A program made the position numbers and the translations under genes. A stretch of DNA of 64,000 nt from Dipteris shenzhenensis (lineage: Eukaryota; Polypodiophyta; Polypodiopsida; Gleicheniales): assembly GCA_047967505.1 (NCBI GenBank), contig CM106538.1; one strand, 5' to 3'. This document shows positions 11,978 to 24,800 of this stretch, piece by piece. Under the pieces are notes generated by a model. It did not search any database and had not been told where the DNA came from. It worked only from the letters and a program-made list of their open reading frames with translations. The stretch's first letter is position 1; the number at the start of each line of letters is the position of its first letter.

Positions 11978-14092
11978 CTGGCCTCCTGGGCTGAACAGCT
12001 GTCTTAGACATTTTTGTACAGCTTCCATGCGTTCTCCTCCCATTGCGGCACTGCAGTCAATCAAAAACACTGGGCGCTGTCCAGCAAGCCATCCAACAGG
12101 AGGTGGTGGCTTTGGCTCCCTCCATGGGGGAAGGTGAAGAGGGGGAGGTGGCACATAAATGGGCTCTTCTTTTTGTACTGGGGGTAGATATGGTGGGATG
12201 GGCTCATCAGGAGGTGGCTCAAAGGGTGGTTCAGGCATGATTGGTAGATGGAGGGCATGACTGATCGAATCTAGCTCAGCAGGAAAGTGGTTAGGGTCTC
12301 TAGTCTGAATTGCCGCCAAAGTCAACATCTGAGAATCTTTAGTATCAAGGTTGATGGTTTCAGCTTCAGGGAATGGAGGAGAGGGAATGGGCAACAATGA
12401 AGGTGGCTTAGCAAAGCATGGTTCCCTCCTCTGTTGTCCTGGTGTAAAGTGGTGCTTGTGTCCATGCTTGCTGCATAAACCATCACAGATACCTCTTTGA
12501 TCCTTCCCAAGCTCATAATAAGACTTTTCACAAGGCCTTGGATCCAGCAGAGGCAGGCGGAATGAAGGAATGGGTTCCAGAGCGGGTGGAGGTATAATTT
12601 CCGGCACTAAATATTCTGGTTCTTGAGGAAGCTCCGCCAAATGAGGTTCTACCCATACTGGCAATGGCTCTTGATATGGAAAAACAAAAACAGGCAGTGT
12701 TTCCTCTTTATACGCATCATAGTTGATAGTGGATTCATCTTCCGTAAAAACAGGCATATTGGGCAGTTTAAGAGGAGGTGCCTTCAAAGGTTCAGGCAAA
12801 ACTAGAGAAGGGTATTCTTTTGTGGCGGGTGGTTTGTATACAGGAGCTGGCAGATCATTTGGTATATGTTCATCCCGCTCAGATGGGATTGGAGCAAGCC
12901 CCTCGATGGGATAAAGCTGTGGCATGGAAGGCATTGCTGGTATCTCCAGTTCTGAAGTCTCCTCCAACCTAGGTGATTTCCAGGATGGCAATTCCTGCAA
13001 ATGATCCCAGCATTGAAATGAGTTGATTGAATGGCTTCTGCATGTGCAGTTCAAAAGAGGTTATGTCGAGTGCTAATATGCGTATAGTTTGGTCAGCGTC
13101 TACTTTGTGTAGAGGCCTTGCCTGATAATACGTTGGGAGAATCTGGCTTCGAAGCTTAGTCGTAAGTTGGCGAAGCTCTTTAATGAGAAAGTGCAAATTC
13201 AAGTTGAATTGTCCATGAATTTGTTGGCCACCAGAAAGAAGAAAGTGACCAAATTCATTTTCACAGTACTTTGCATGAACACGCTTTTCCGTCTGCACAG
13301 GAACGCAGGTTTGCTGTAAGCTGGTACTCAGGATAGCGAAATTCTCTGCCTTTAAAAGTTAGTTTGGCATTCTTGGTGGCTTACCGAGGGCATCTCCGCA
13401 TGAGCATGCTCAAAATATGTCCAATTTTGAAGTAAAACGTCCATAAGGTTCTCAGCTGTTTTAACTTTACTGCTCTGTTGCCTTTTCCTAGCGCGGATCT
13501 GATGAGAAAATCACACAGAGTATATGATCACGTCTACATATTACAAAATGCATTTGGGAAAGTAGAATGAACGTTAGCACAATATGATAAGCACCTTTTT
13601 CACTTCCAATTCTGGATCTATAGACACTTTTTTACGAGCCGAACTTCGTAAAATCTCAAGCGGATCTTGGCAGGCCCTCATATTGTGTGCTCCCCAGATT
13701 GCTTTCACCAACTCCGGTGCAAGCTCTCCTTTTCTCGGTCTAGCCAACTTATTCGATTTGCTCTCCCTGAAGTTAATCGACAACCAGCTCCAACCTTTGC
13801 TCGTCTTACTAACAAGCCGCATGTTCCCAGAGATCTTAGCGGCACCTTGGCCATGGGATCGTGGGCTATTTATCGTTAGAGACCCCTTCTGTCGCCTTGG
13901 CGAATTCTTGACTGATCCTGGGCCGCCGTTCTGCTTCGATTTCCGATTAAAATCCCCCGCAACTTTTGCAAGGTCGATTTTGGAGAGGGGAAACTTTGCG
14001 CCCTCCCAGCCTAAGGGCGTGGTCTTGCGAGAATCGAGAAGGGAGGGCTGAGGGGGAGACATGATGGTGGGATTGGGCGAGGGATTAAACAA
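11978..14092 (-). CDS. Proline-rich protein with von Willebrand factor A domain (5' part of gene)
   Basis: Probable host gene, not a transposon. I predict four exons: 14092-13595, 13498-13385, 13343-13104 and 12994-11978. All introns are phase 0 and begin GT and end AG (donors AAG|GTGCTT, TCG|GTAAGC, AAA|GTAGAC, CAG|GTAATC). The joined product is 623 codons so far. Residues 1-166 are basic and Ser/Pro-rich, and the next ~118 are helical in character. The fourth exon (~339 codons) is strongly Pro/Glu-rich, with a PPPPLHLPPWREPKPPPP run. It ends with the start of a vWA domain (PVFLIDCSAAMGGERMEAV). The metal site DxSxS reads DCSAA, lacking the second Ser. The rest of the domain must come from further exons that I could not find. 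vWA proteins mediate protein-protein contacts; the specific role is unknown. The start codon is the first ATG of the open frame (a second ATG lies ten codons later). Confidence 0.7.
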
Positions 14093-16690
14093 GCTTAGGG
14101 GAAGGGGGGGGAGGGCTCAGGAGGCAAGCGGAGGGGCAAGGGGAGGTCTGAAAGCTTGGAGGGCATGGAGATGGGATGAGAAGCACCCACAAGACACATA
14201 GTAAGGCGGCTATGGAGTGATGAAGATGGTGATCAGCCGGCATGTCCTCTCCTTCATCTACGTTTCACAGCACCCGGACATTCTGTCTCTTTCAACTACC
14301 TTTCACGCCACCCGGACATTCAACTACCCTCTCAAGTCTCTTGCTTCACACCTCACCCCTCTCCTTGTCCCTCGCTTCAGCTCGTTTACACCCTCGCTCG
14401 GCCCTATAGCCTTAATCAAGACTAGATGCCACTCCAATAATTAACTGATCCTTTGGACAAGGCAATTTCGGACTTCATTTATTTTATTCTTTGCAGATTT
14501 TCAAACTATGTTTCCATTGAACAATACTTGATGCTGCCGCCATTTTTGGCCATTCTACTGATCTAGAATCGATTTTCTCTAGATTACCCATCCACCGCTT
14601 GGTTGCCCACCGTTGAGATGCATTTTAATACATGCTTCTGGGTGGCGATAGTGTGTGTCCACCCTCAGAATAGGGACCCACCCAAGACCCATTCCCACGA
14701 CGAGAACAAAGACATAGGCAGAAGGCTACGCAATGTGTTCGTGGGAACATCTCGCGTCGACATTTCGGGATGCTTGTAGCAGCAAAACACGCTGAGGTTC
14801 GTTGCAACAGATTGGCTCGAATGTCTCTCTCCACCTATTTTCACCCCTAACTTCACCAAAATCCTTGATGGTAGCCGTGAAAGTAGATGGCTCCCTTACA
14901 ACCGATGAAGAAGGCGAATTTCACGAACGACTTCTATTATTTGCCTCCCTGTAGAAATACAGACTCAAAATCCTAACATGGAAATGCCCTGTAAGCTCTT
15001 CTTTGCCTAGCTTTCATGATCAATGTGAAAAAGGCTTAAGAATATACCAGAGATGATTTTTTCACGTTAGCTTCGTTCATAAGTGAGTTTTATAAGGCAG
15101 GTGAAAGTTAATATGCTCCTATAAAAATAAAAGCTCAATACATGCGCCATGATTTAAAACTAAATCTTTAAAAATAGCTAAGTTTAGCCATTAATATTAT
15201 AAAATTATAAATTAATTCCATGAAAATTCCCCCTACCCTGCCGCCCCACACACACGCATGCACGCGTGCACATGAAATCTTTCACCAATATATCAAATAT
15301 ATTATTGGAAGATTAGCCTAGATCTATACACTTAAGCACCAAAACAGACTTGCACAATCAAGTACTTAAAAAAGACTTACACAATCAAGTACTTAACTTT
15401 CAACATTTATGAGAAAGATAATAATTATAGGGTTAAACTTTCAACATTTATGAGAATGATAATAGTTATAGGGTTCATCTATTTGGACATTAAGCTATTT
15501 AATATTCGTGTTGCTATGTGAATGGGTCTCCCCAACTTGAAAAAAAGAAAAAATCATTAATTGGCTAGAGGGAAAGGAGGGTGGAGTGTATGGCCCTAGC
15601 CTCATGATGATTCTTAAGACTTGATTGGTTTGACTTTTCGTCCTTTAATTTGTGCATGTATGCTAAATAGGTTTTCCCAATGTGTGTTCAATCAATTCAT
15701 GTAGCCAACATGACATTGAATCCAAGGTTAGAAAGCATCAATGAAAATGTGGACATTAAGATACATCATACAACTTTACCATAGAATCATAGAGTGCTTA
15801 AGAGCCACATGTTTTGTCTAGTCTGGCCTCTCTTCTCTTGGAATCCCCAAGTTGTTTGCTAGAATAATTGAAACCAAAGTCAACATCAAGGTCAACTAGC
15901 TATATAATCTCCTTAGCTTAGCCCCTCTGAGCATTGTCCGTTTCTCCACCCATTTGTCCTTTTTTGTCTGGAAGAATGAAATTATATCAATGAAAATATA
16001 TATTAATCCAAAGGTCCTCTCTCAATGAATAAGAGGGAGGGTAGTAAATTGAATACATCCAATGGATCAAATGATGTGCTCTTAGCTCAAGGACTTTGCA
16101 GTAAAGGAACACATAGAAGAGATGTGGCATCCCATACCATCTAGATAAACAACAGATTGTCATATTTCTTATATATCTATCTATCTATATATTCTTATAT
16201 TCAACAACTTGCGTGTCGCTCAAAGGTTGTACCATGTGGCAATCCTCTCTTGCCTTGGCAAGTAGCATGACCCATCTATGATGGGTCGGGATCCTAGGTA
16301 CCCTTTAATTTTAAGGTATAATATTTTAGTGTTTAACACTTATTTCATTAATTTTGGACTCATGAGGGATGGAAGACTCTTTAAATGTGCTCCAAAAATA
16401 GTAATAGCTATGCTTGCAATTTTACATTGTCAAATGTTTACAAGAAATATTACTCTCCATGAGTCTTTGTACAAAGGAGTCTGACATGCAGTCTTTTCAA
16501 TAACTCAATTTTGCCTTTACAAAGTGCTACGTACAAATGGGCAACTTGTTTGTTTGAATGTCCGATTTACCATCACTTGTTGCTTGGATGCCATCCTCGT
16601 TCAATCTCGTCTATCATCTAGAGTCTTTATTGATGCTTGAATGGTATTGTCATGGGCATTCTTCATTTACGCTATCTCCTTCTACTTCCT
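14093..16690. other. Intergenic; promoter side of the vWA gene, otherwise no gene seen
   Basis: The first ~150 bp above the vWA start codon are purine-rich on the plus strand (G-rich), and could hold its promoter. No clear TATA box was found. The remainder contains small simple repeats (alternating CACACAC/GCATGC near 15248-15270, TATC repeats near 16170-16195) and no coding region I can support. Confidence 0.4.
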
Positions 16691-16699
16691 CCTTAGCAA

Positions 16700-18892
16700 G
16701 CATCTTCTAAAACTCTGTAATATGCAAAATAATGGGTAGTGGTAGTCTTATTTTTTCTTATACATCATATCCCATGTGATTCCTTGTCTTCTTTGTCCTT
16801 GATTTCCAAGATACTATGACTGTCTCGATGGAAAACCCTGAAACTGCTTCATGGTTTGGGACCCATTCCCTTTTCAAATAGCCAATATACAATGTATTGT
16901 TATCCTGGTTCTCATTCCTACCCCTTGGATCATACCATAGTGTTGTAAATGTTGCAACTTTTTTGTCGTCATCCATGCTCACATTCACTACTTTTGCAAC
17001 CCAAAACTTAACATTCTCATGCTCATCATCCGATGGTCAAATTGCAACAAAACAGTGGATGTCTATGTCTATTTCTGGCATAAACTCTCTCTTCCTTGGT
17101 CCATAATATGGACGTGGGAGTAGCAAATCAAACTCATTTTCAAAGACATCAAATTATGGGTGCAAGTCGTTACCAACATTTGGTCAAAATAAAGGCCATT
17201 TTGCCTTAGCATCATTTGCTCACATTTTCTCAAGATCCTTTATCAATCGATAGGTCTTCTTAATTACAACAAGAGTGTGTTCCTTCCAAGAGGGCTTCCA
17301 ATCAGGAAATCTACAAAGCATTTCCTCTTTGTATGTAAGAAAAGATTTTAAGCCTTCTATTTCACCTTTAGATTTCTCATTGAATTCTTTTATAGGAGCC
17401 CATACTAGATACATTTCTTTGCTCGGGATTGAAGTTAAGAGACAGTAAGGTTCTTCGGGTTCCCATGTTGTATCATGAGAATAGTGTTTCCACTGCATCA
17501 CTGGTTTTTTATCCTTTAAGAAAAAGCAAAAGTAGTGTGGAGCGATATAGCCAATTAGGGCATCACCACCTTTTTGTATGAAAGGTAGAATAAAGCTCTT
17601 CCAATCATACATCCTTCCTTGCGGCCACTAACTTACCTCCCACATTTTCTTATCAAGTCATCCATTGTCTCCACGTCATTGTGTTTTAGCTCTCTTGAGA
17701 CTGTGCTAAAAACCTGATCGATATCCTCATGTGTGTGTTCAACCAACGAAAACCCAACTTCAATCTCATTGAAGATTCGATGCGCGATTAGCATTGAGCA
17801 AAATGCAAAAAAGAGTACATTTTTATTCTCTCGTCTATAATCGTCTACTTGTATTCTCAAATTTGCTGGTAGGTGACCTTTTTTTACATGTACACTATGA
17901 ATTGCCTTCATAACTGATGTTACAACTTGATTGTCTTTGAAGTAATCTTCGGACCATTTGAGTCAATATCCATGTCGTCCATGTTTGATAAGCCAACACT
18001 TTCGAACTCTTTGCACTCCTTGACAATGTGTATGAATTCATCCACTCCAGATGAGACATCAATTCTGAAACATTTTGCTTTATTGGTACCAATGAACTCA
18101 TCCACTCCCAACAAGACATCACTTCTATAGTTAAGTGCATTGAAATCATCCAAGTTTGAGGAGACAACAACAATGATATCTTTATCTTTCTCGACGTGCA
18201 TGAATTCATCAACTCGAGATAAGACATCACTTCTGAAGTCTTTTTCCTTCACAATAACACTGAACTCATCGATGATATCTTTATCTTTCTCGATGTGCAT
18301 GAATTCATCGACTCCAGATAAGACATCGCTCTTTTGCCTTTACAGTACCACTAAACTCATCCACTCCTGATAAGATGCCACTTCTATAGATGATTGCATT
18401 GAAATCATCTAATTCTGAAGAGACAACACTTTTGATGCCTTTGCCTTTCTCAATATGCAAGAATTTATCCACTCCAGAGCATGCCTTGCTTCTGAATTTT
18501 GTATCTTTCTCAGTATCAATGAACTCATCCACTCCTAATAAGATGTCACTTCTATATTTGAGTCCATTAAAATCATCCAAGTGTGAAGGGACAAAGCTTA
18601 GCTTGTAGGCATATTCTTTAAGTCCTTTAAAATTGTAGTATACCTTATCTTTATCATTGAAAACCACATGTCCCTTTTTAAACTTCAAAAATTGCATGAT
18701 CCATCTCAAATCTTTTCCTTCCTCATAATAGGGACCATCCAATGATGTTGCGTTATCATCCATACCATCATTAGTAACTTTCACAATCCTCATCTTTGCA
18801 AATGGCCACTGATCCCAATGTTCAAACCCCAAAACTTGACCTTCCGCTATGTTCTTATTTGCAAATGATATCATTTGCAAAATATCTCCCAC
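16700..18892 (-). pseudogene. DUF7869-type protein, decayed
   Basis: A protein of about 730 codons read on the minus strand with several breaks. The N-terminal part (18892-18600) is unremarkable apart from WDQWPFAKMRIVKV. A repeat-rich linker follows (18590-17990). The diagnostic block at 17911-17633 contains LRIQVDDYRRENKNVLFFAF and VGFSLVEHTHEDIDQVFSTV, matching the DUF7869 pattern of a D-x2-RENKN motif followed by 'GHTHEDIDQ'. A further ~130 codons (17612-17220) and a C-terminal block (about 17130-16758, FWVAKVVNVSMDDDKKVAT) complete it. Breaks: a frameshift near 18337 inside the repeats, another near 17950, a stop around 17620, and a TGA near 17040 in FVAI*PSDDE that would come from CGA. 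DUF7869 proteins occur in many copies in some plant and animal genomes and are probably transposon-linked; the biochemical role is unknown to me. Confidence 0.65.
17990..18590 (-). repeat. Coding minisatellite (GVDEF repeat) in the DUF7869 gene
   Basis: A run of imperfect repeats, kept mostly in one reading frame, encodes units such as YRSDILLGVDEFIDTEKD, SGVDKFLHIEKGKG, SELDDFNAIIYRSG and SGVDEFIHIVKECKE. The block GVDEF recurs about eight times with alternating acidic and Lys-rich spacers. The repeats are frame-compatible, suggesting expansion while the gene was still translated. One indel near 18337 breaks the frame. Confidence 0.75.
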
Positions 18893-19084
18893 ACTGGTAG
18901 TTGTAGCTTTTTATAATTACTCTCTTTTGTTTTACTTTTACTTTATTTTATTAAATTTTGATGGTGATACAAGGATATGGGTTTCCAATAATGGATTCAT
19001 GTTTAGCATTTAGCTAATAGAATCTCTAATTTCAAATTGTGATTATACGATTTAGAATGATAAATGATATTATAAAGAATTTAC

Positions 19085-22000
19085 TATTGAGTTGCATGCA
19101 ATGTGATGTGCCCATCCGATAAGTACTTGTTTGGATAACACACCTAGGAGCGTGTTTTTGATGAATGTGCATCACACTGAGGCAAAAATAGTGTTTAATG
19201 CTTGATCCACCATGCAAAGCAGATCGGATGGGCACAATACTTTGCACGCACCTCAACCTAGGTGGTATTGAGTTGCATGAAAAGTGGCGCACCCATCCCA
19301 TAAAAACTTGTTCAAATAACACACCTGGGAGCACATTTTTTGATGGTTGTGCATAACACTAGGGGAAAAACGGTGTATAATGTGTGATCAACCATCTAAA
19401 GCATATCTGATGGGTACAATACTTTAAAAGCACCTCGAACTAGGTGGTATTGAGCTGCATGCAATGTGACACGCTCATCCGATAAGTACTTGTTCAAATG
19501 ACAAACCTAGGAGCATGTTTTTTTACGAATGCGCATCACACTGAGGCAAAAACAATGTTTAATGCTTGATCGACAATGCAAAGCCTATCCGATGGGCATG
19601 ATACTTTGCACCCACCTCAACTAGGAGGTATTTACTTGCATGAAAAGTGGTGTGCCCATCCCATAAGTACTTGTTCGCATAAGACATCTTGGAGTGCATT
19701 TTTTGATGGTTGTGCATAACACAAGGGGGAAAATGGTACATAATGCATGATTGACCATGCAAAGCATATCCAATGGGCACAATACTTTGCATGCACCTCA
19801 AACTAGGTGGTATTGAGTTGTGGCACACCCATCCCATAAGTACTTGCTCGCATAACACACCTGGGAGCACGTTTTTTGACGCTTGTGCATAACACTAGGG
19901 GGAAAACAGTGTTATGCACAAGCATGATCGACCATGCAAATCATATCCAATGGGCACAGTACTCTGCATGCACCTCAACCTAGGTGGTATTGAGTTGCAT
20001 GCAATGTGGTGCACCCATCCGATAAGTACTTGTTCGGATAACACCATGGTTGATTCTTTCAAGATAGTTTCATTAAGAAGCCAAACTTTATATTGGCGTC
20101 AAAAGTTTGTATGCCCTAATAAAACAATTGTTTGAAACATTCGCCAGGGTTTGAAACTTTTATGCAAAAAAATTCAAAATTTCACCAAGATTTACATTTT
20201 TTCCTTCAAAATTCAAAATAAATATATAAAAAAGTACTACATTCTACCAGTATTGTGAAACTACAAAAATTAGCTTGAAAACTTTTGCCAAGAGTTGATA
20301 TCAATATATAAGCATAGCTTCGATAAAAACATCCCTGGATAACACACCTAGGAGCATGTTTTTTTATGGATGTGCATCACACTGAGGCAAAAACAATGTT
20401 TAATGCTTGATTGACAATGCAAAGCCTATCTGATGGGCATAATAATTTGTACACACCTCAACCTAGGTGGTATTTACTTGCATGCAAAGTTGCATGCCCA
20501 TCCCATAAGTACTTGTTCGCATAACACACCTAAGAGTGCATTTTTTGACGATTGTGCATAACACTAGGGAGAAAATGGTACATGTTTGATTGACCATGCA
20601 AAGCATATACAATGGGAACAATAATTTGTAGGCACCTCAACCTAGGTGGTATTGAGTTGCATGCAATGTGGCGCGTCAATCCGATAAGTACTTGTTGGAA
20701 TAACACACCTAGGATAGTGTTTTTTTATGCTTGCGCATAACACTAAGGCAAAAACGAAGTTTAATACTTGGTCAACAATGAAAATCATATCCGATGGGCA
20801 CAATACTTTGCATGGGCCTCTACATAGGTGATATTAACCTGCATGCAAAGTGGTACGTCCATCCCATTAGTACTTGTTCAGATAACACACCTGAGAGTGC
20901 GTTTTTTGACGATGGTGCATAACACTAGGAGGAAAACGGTGTATAATGCGTGATCGATCATGCAAGTCATATCCTATGGACACAATAATTTGCACTCTTT
21001 ACACACAACCTAGGTGATAATGAGTTGCATGCAATGTGGCGTGCCAATCCAATAAGTACTTGTTGGAATAACATACTTAGGACAGTGTTTTTTTATGCTT
21101 GTGCATGAGTTTAATGCTTGGTCGACCATGCAAATCATATCCGATGGGCACAATACTTTGCACTAGCCTCTACATAGGTGGTATTGACCTACATGCAAAG
21201 TGGCATGGCCATCTCATAAGTACTTGTTTGGATAACACACCTGGGAGGGCATTTTTTGATGGTGGTGCATAACCCTAGGAGGAAATGGTGTATAATGTGT
21301 GATTGACCATGCAAATCATATCCGATGGACATAATACTTTGCATGCACCTCAACCTAGATGGTATTTACTTGCATGCAAAGTGACGCCCACATCGATAAG
21401 TACTTGTTCGAATAACACACCTAGGAGCGTGTTTTTTGACGATTGTGTATAACACTAGGGAAAAAACGGTGTATAATGCGTGATCAACCATGCAAGGCAT
21501 ATACAATGGGCACAATACTCTGCATGCACCTCAACCTAGGTGGTATTGAGTTGCATGTGGAGCACCCATCCGATAAGTACTTGTTTGGACAACACACCTA
21601 AGAGCGTGTTTTTTAACGGATGTGCATCACACTGAGGCAAAAATGGTGTTTAATGCTTGATCTGCAATGCAAACCCTATCAGATGCACAGAATACTTTGT
21701 ACATGCCTCAACCTAGGTGGTATTTACTTGCATGCAAAGTGGCACACCCATCCCATAAGTACTTGTTCGCATAACATACCTGGGAGCTCGTTTTTGGATG
21801 GTTGTGCATAACTTTAGGGGGAAAACGGTGCACAGTGCATAATCAACCATTCAAAGCATATCCGATGGGCATAATATTTTTCATGCATCTCAATCTAGGT
21901 GGCACTAAGCTGCGTGAAATGTGGCACACCGATCCGATAAGTACTTGTTCGAATACCACACCTAGGACAGTGTTTTTTGATGCTTGTGCATGACACTAAC

Positions 22001-22392
22001 GCAAAAACGGCGTTTAATGCTTGGTCAATAATGCAAATCATATCCGATGGGAATAATACTTTGAATGGGCCTCAACCCAAGTGGTATTTTTGTGCATGAA
22101 AAGTGGTGTGACCATTCCATAAGTACTTGTTTAAATAACATACCTGGGAGCATGTTTTTTGACGTTGGTGCATAACAGTAGGGGGAAAAAGGTGTATAAT
22201 GTGTGCTCGACCATGCAAATCATATCCAATGGACATAATACTTTGCACATGCCTCAACCTAGGTGGTATTTACTTGTAGGCAAAGTCGTGCCCCCATCCG
22301 ATAAGTACTTGTTAGAAAATAATACACCTAGGTCCATGTTCTTTTATGGTAGTGCATAACACTAGGGGGAAAACGCTATATAATGTGTGATG
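19085..22392 (+). repeat. Tandem satellite array, ~181-bp monomer, dimeric arrangement
   Basis: The anchor TAGGTGGTATT recurs about every 180 bp (for example near 19260, 19441, 19621, 19803, 19981, then 20465, 20645 and onward to 22259), giving roughly 16-17 monomers once the insertion at 20045-20336 is removed. Two monomer types tend to alternate. One carries GAGGCAAAAA, GTTTAATGCTTG and ATTTACTTGCATG; the other carries AGGGGGAAAACGGTGTATAA and ATTGAGTTGCATG. The higher-order unit is therefore about 361 bp. ORFs across it on either strand are satellite artefacts that repeat with the array. Confidence 0.9.
20036..20345. mobile_element. 292-bp insertion in satellite with 9-bp target duplication
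   Basis: The satellite is interrupted by unrelated AT-rich DNA at 20045-20336. The 9 bp GGATAACAC is present on both sides (20036-20044 and 20337-20345). Removing the insert and one copy restores a normal monomer exactly. A 9-bp target duplication is typical of Mutator-like (and some other) DNA transposons. The ends (CATGGTTGATT and ...ACATCCCT) show no clear terminal inverted repeat, so the family is not established. There is no coding capacity. Confidence 0.6.
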
Positions 22393-24037
22393 GACTTTTT
22401 GGATTTGTTCGATAAGGTCCACATACCTTAGGGTGGGCACTTCCCTAATAGGTATCGTGTGTACTGCCACTTTTGGTGAAATTCCCTTCATTTGCTTATT
22501 TGACCATGCTAGGCAGTCTCAGTAGGTTTTATTGCTCCTGTCCCCACATTGACTCTTACTGTAGTGTCATGAGTTTGGATTGTCAATCTATTAGTTTCCC
22601 AATCATGGAGGATTGATGCTTCACTCAACCAAGGATGTATAATCAAGATTTTAGAAGATTTCTTGGGGAGATCCAAGATTGTAAATTAAAGAGAAAAGCA
22701 GACTCCTACTACATTTGTTGACACTTCATTCACTATTCCCAAGGGCTTTGCACGTGAATCATCTGCAAGGCGTATGTTGAAATTGCCCTTTTGCATTGGT
22801 GGGAGACCCCATTCATCATAGACCTCCTTGGATAGGACATTCAGACCCGCTCCACCATCCACTATGGCTTGGACTTACTCATATGCTCTATGGATCAAAG
22901 GCATGGTGATGTTGCATATGTCATCTCTCTCACCCATCCACACAAGAATATCTTCTATGTCTTACATAGGTGGAGGGGGATTTTTCTAGTTCAATCCATC
23001 CTTTGAAACTCTCCCAGAGATTGGGACAATTTTGTAAGAGGATTCCGATGGGAATGGACACCGAGCAACTTAGAATGCTAAAGAGTGCGGCACCTTCAAG
23101 TTGGTGTGGTGGTACATTATGTTGTGGATCTTGTTGTTGGAACAAAGGCTCAAGGACTGTGTTGATACTTGGTGGGGCCAAGCGAGGGATTGGATCTTGT
23201 GCTTGATTCTCAGCTTCAAAATGAGCTTGTTCTTTTTGTACCCATTGTTGAGGTGCCTAAAATCGAGCCTTCTCCACTTCTACATTAGAGTATGGAGCTT
23301 CTTTTATTTGAGGATCGACAATAGCTGATGTGGATGAGCTTGGTTGGAAGAGGTATATGCACTTGTGATTTCTTTTGAAGAGGTCACTTCTGGATTAAAT
23401 TGGAATATTAGGGCCCTTGGTGGCCTCTTTTTGCTGGCGTGTAATTACATTCACAGGTTGTGATAATATGCTTACCGGGCCTAGACTTTGATGATCCACC
23501 CCAATAATGCCAATTGGGACGTCAGGCTTAGCCTCATTTTGTTGTGGGACCTTATTTTTCATGGGACAATCCATACAGGCATGGTCAATGCCACAATCTC
23601 TGTAGAGTGGTTGGAAAGTAGTGGGGCTACCATGATGAGGGCACTCTGCAATCCGATGATTCTCTCCACAATCGTAGTACTGATTGATATGTGTTGGGCC
23701 AAACTTGATTCGCATAGATAGGTATTAAACCTTTTGCTCCTTCCACATAGTACACTGGGTACTTAGCTTTATACTCGAATTGTGAATCCACTTCCTCACC
23801 TTGAAGTTGTTGTATTGGAACTGTCAGAGGAGATGGATTTAGTGCTCTTGGATATGGTCGTGGATTTGGATTCCTTAGTGATTGTGGGACTTGGGTCGGC
23901 GGGTCCGAACGGGAACAAGATTTAGCCTCGGAGTTCATAAAGGAAGGATAAATTTTCAATCTTCTCAAAATTCCAATAGGCTTCAGGTGCTCAAACAAGG
24001 ATGGATGGGATTGGGTAATTGATAAAATCATATCCAA
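22393..24037 (-). pseudogene. Gypsy-type gag zinc knuckles and retropepsin remnant
   Basis: Minus-strand retrotransposon remnant. From high coordinates: a Pro-rich gag tail (24037-23720), then two zinc-knuckle remnants at about 23690-23560 (YYDCGENHRIAECPHH and YRDCGIDHACMDCPMK), then an aspartic protease block near 22860-22700 (AIVDGGAGLNVLSKEVYDEW, then IRLADDSRAKPLGIV). It continues to HPWLSEASILHDWE near 22600, the expected 'PWL' segment at the end of the protease. DGGA replaces the classical DTGA. Stops and frameshifts occur throughout. The remnant runs into the satellite at about 22392 without an RT, so the satellite junction truncates it. Confidence 0.65.
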
Positions 24038-24109
24038 AGTGCAACAATGGCAGGGACTCCAACCACCTCTTTCTACAAGAAAGTTTGTACTTAACCACGA
24101 TATCTATAC

Positions 24110-24455
24110 TTTTCTAATATTTTTTCTCTTATTGGTCCCCATGAAAGAAAGGCTTTGACCAAGTAAACCACCTTTTTGGAACCTTTCTCTAGGGAGGGGA
24201 ATTGGGCCAAAGTAAGGTGGAAAGTCTATACCCTCCCAAATCCTATTGGAGGTTTTGTCATTATAGACATAGAAAAATCAGAGGCTAGGTTTATGGCTCA
24301 ATGGATCCTTAAAGCTTTTCAATATATGGCCCTGATCATTAAGAATATCTCCCGGGTAAAGATCACGAGATGTAAACACTAGAAAAATCTTCTGGTAGGA
24401 GCAACCCTCTTCGAAAAAGGACCGTGCATTGCTAAAGGGTCTGACTTATGGAAGG
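24110..24455 (+). pseudogene. LINE reverse transcriptase C-terminal fragment
   Basis: Plus-strand frame reads EPFSREGNWAKVRWKVYTLP, then GGFVIIDIEKSEARFMAQWI, close to the 'K..W..VC.PK..GGLGI.D....N.A...KW' pattern that follows the palm domain in plant LINE reverse transcriptases. A TAG near 24380 and the lack of any upstream RT mark it as a small dead fragment. It breaks off exactly where an LTR starts (24456). Confidence 0.5.
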
Positions 24456-24800
24456 TGTTGAGATATGGTGCCATGAACACATAGATTAAAGGGCAAAGGT
24501 ATGTGATAAGAAATGTATTAAAGTAGCCACCCTATGATGTGGACTACATGATGTGGAGATGTGGATTGAGGATATCCACAAGGAGAGATGTGGATGAGAG
24601 GATCACACAAGTGTTGACTATTCAAAGGGCACTCTGTATATAAGAGGCCTATCATGTATTGTTGAGTAGACACATTGCAAGAGATATCGACTTGCTATCT
24701 CCCTCTCATGTCTTATTTAGTGTGCTTTGAGCCTCCTTAGTTCTTTTGCTGATGTTGTGTGCACTAGGCTTAGTGGTGATCATATATTGGATCTTTTTCA
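24456..24800 (+). repeat. Copia LTR (plus orientation), 345 bp
   Basis: Begins TGTTGAGATATGG and ends ATCTTTTTCA, giving TG...CA termini, and is followed at once by a primer binding site. It contains a TATA-like TATATAAG at about 24637-24644 within a context typical of an LTR promoter. No partner LTR is seen in the window, so this is the 5' end of a truncated element. It appears inserted in the LINE fragment. Confidence 0.65.

Noticed and set aside
12995-13103. Reading the stretch VDADQTIRILALDITSFE as coding in the vWA gene with a frameshift
   Set aside because: A GT-AG intron of about 109 bp at exactly this place joins two blocks in phase 0, a simpler explanation; the donor is weak, so some doubt remains.
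19032-22359. Repeated 60-103-codon ORFs on both strands (for example those starting MLPG)
   Set aside because: They follow the satellite period and recur with every monomer; no domain, no start context, no intron structure.
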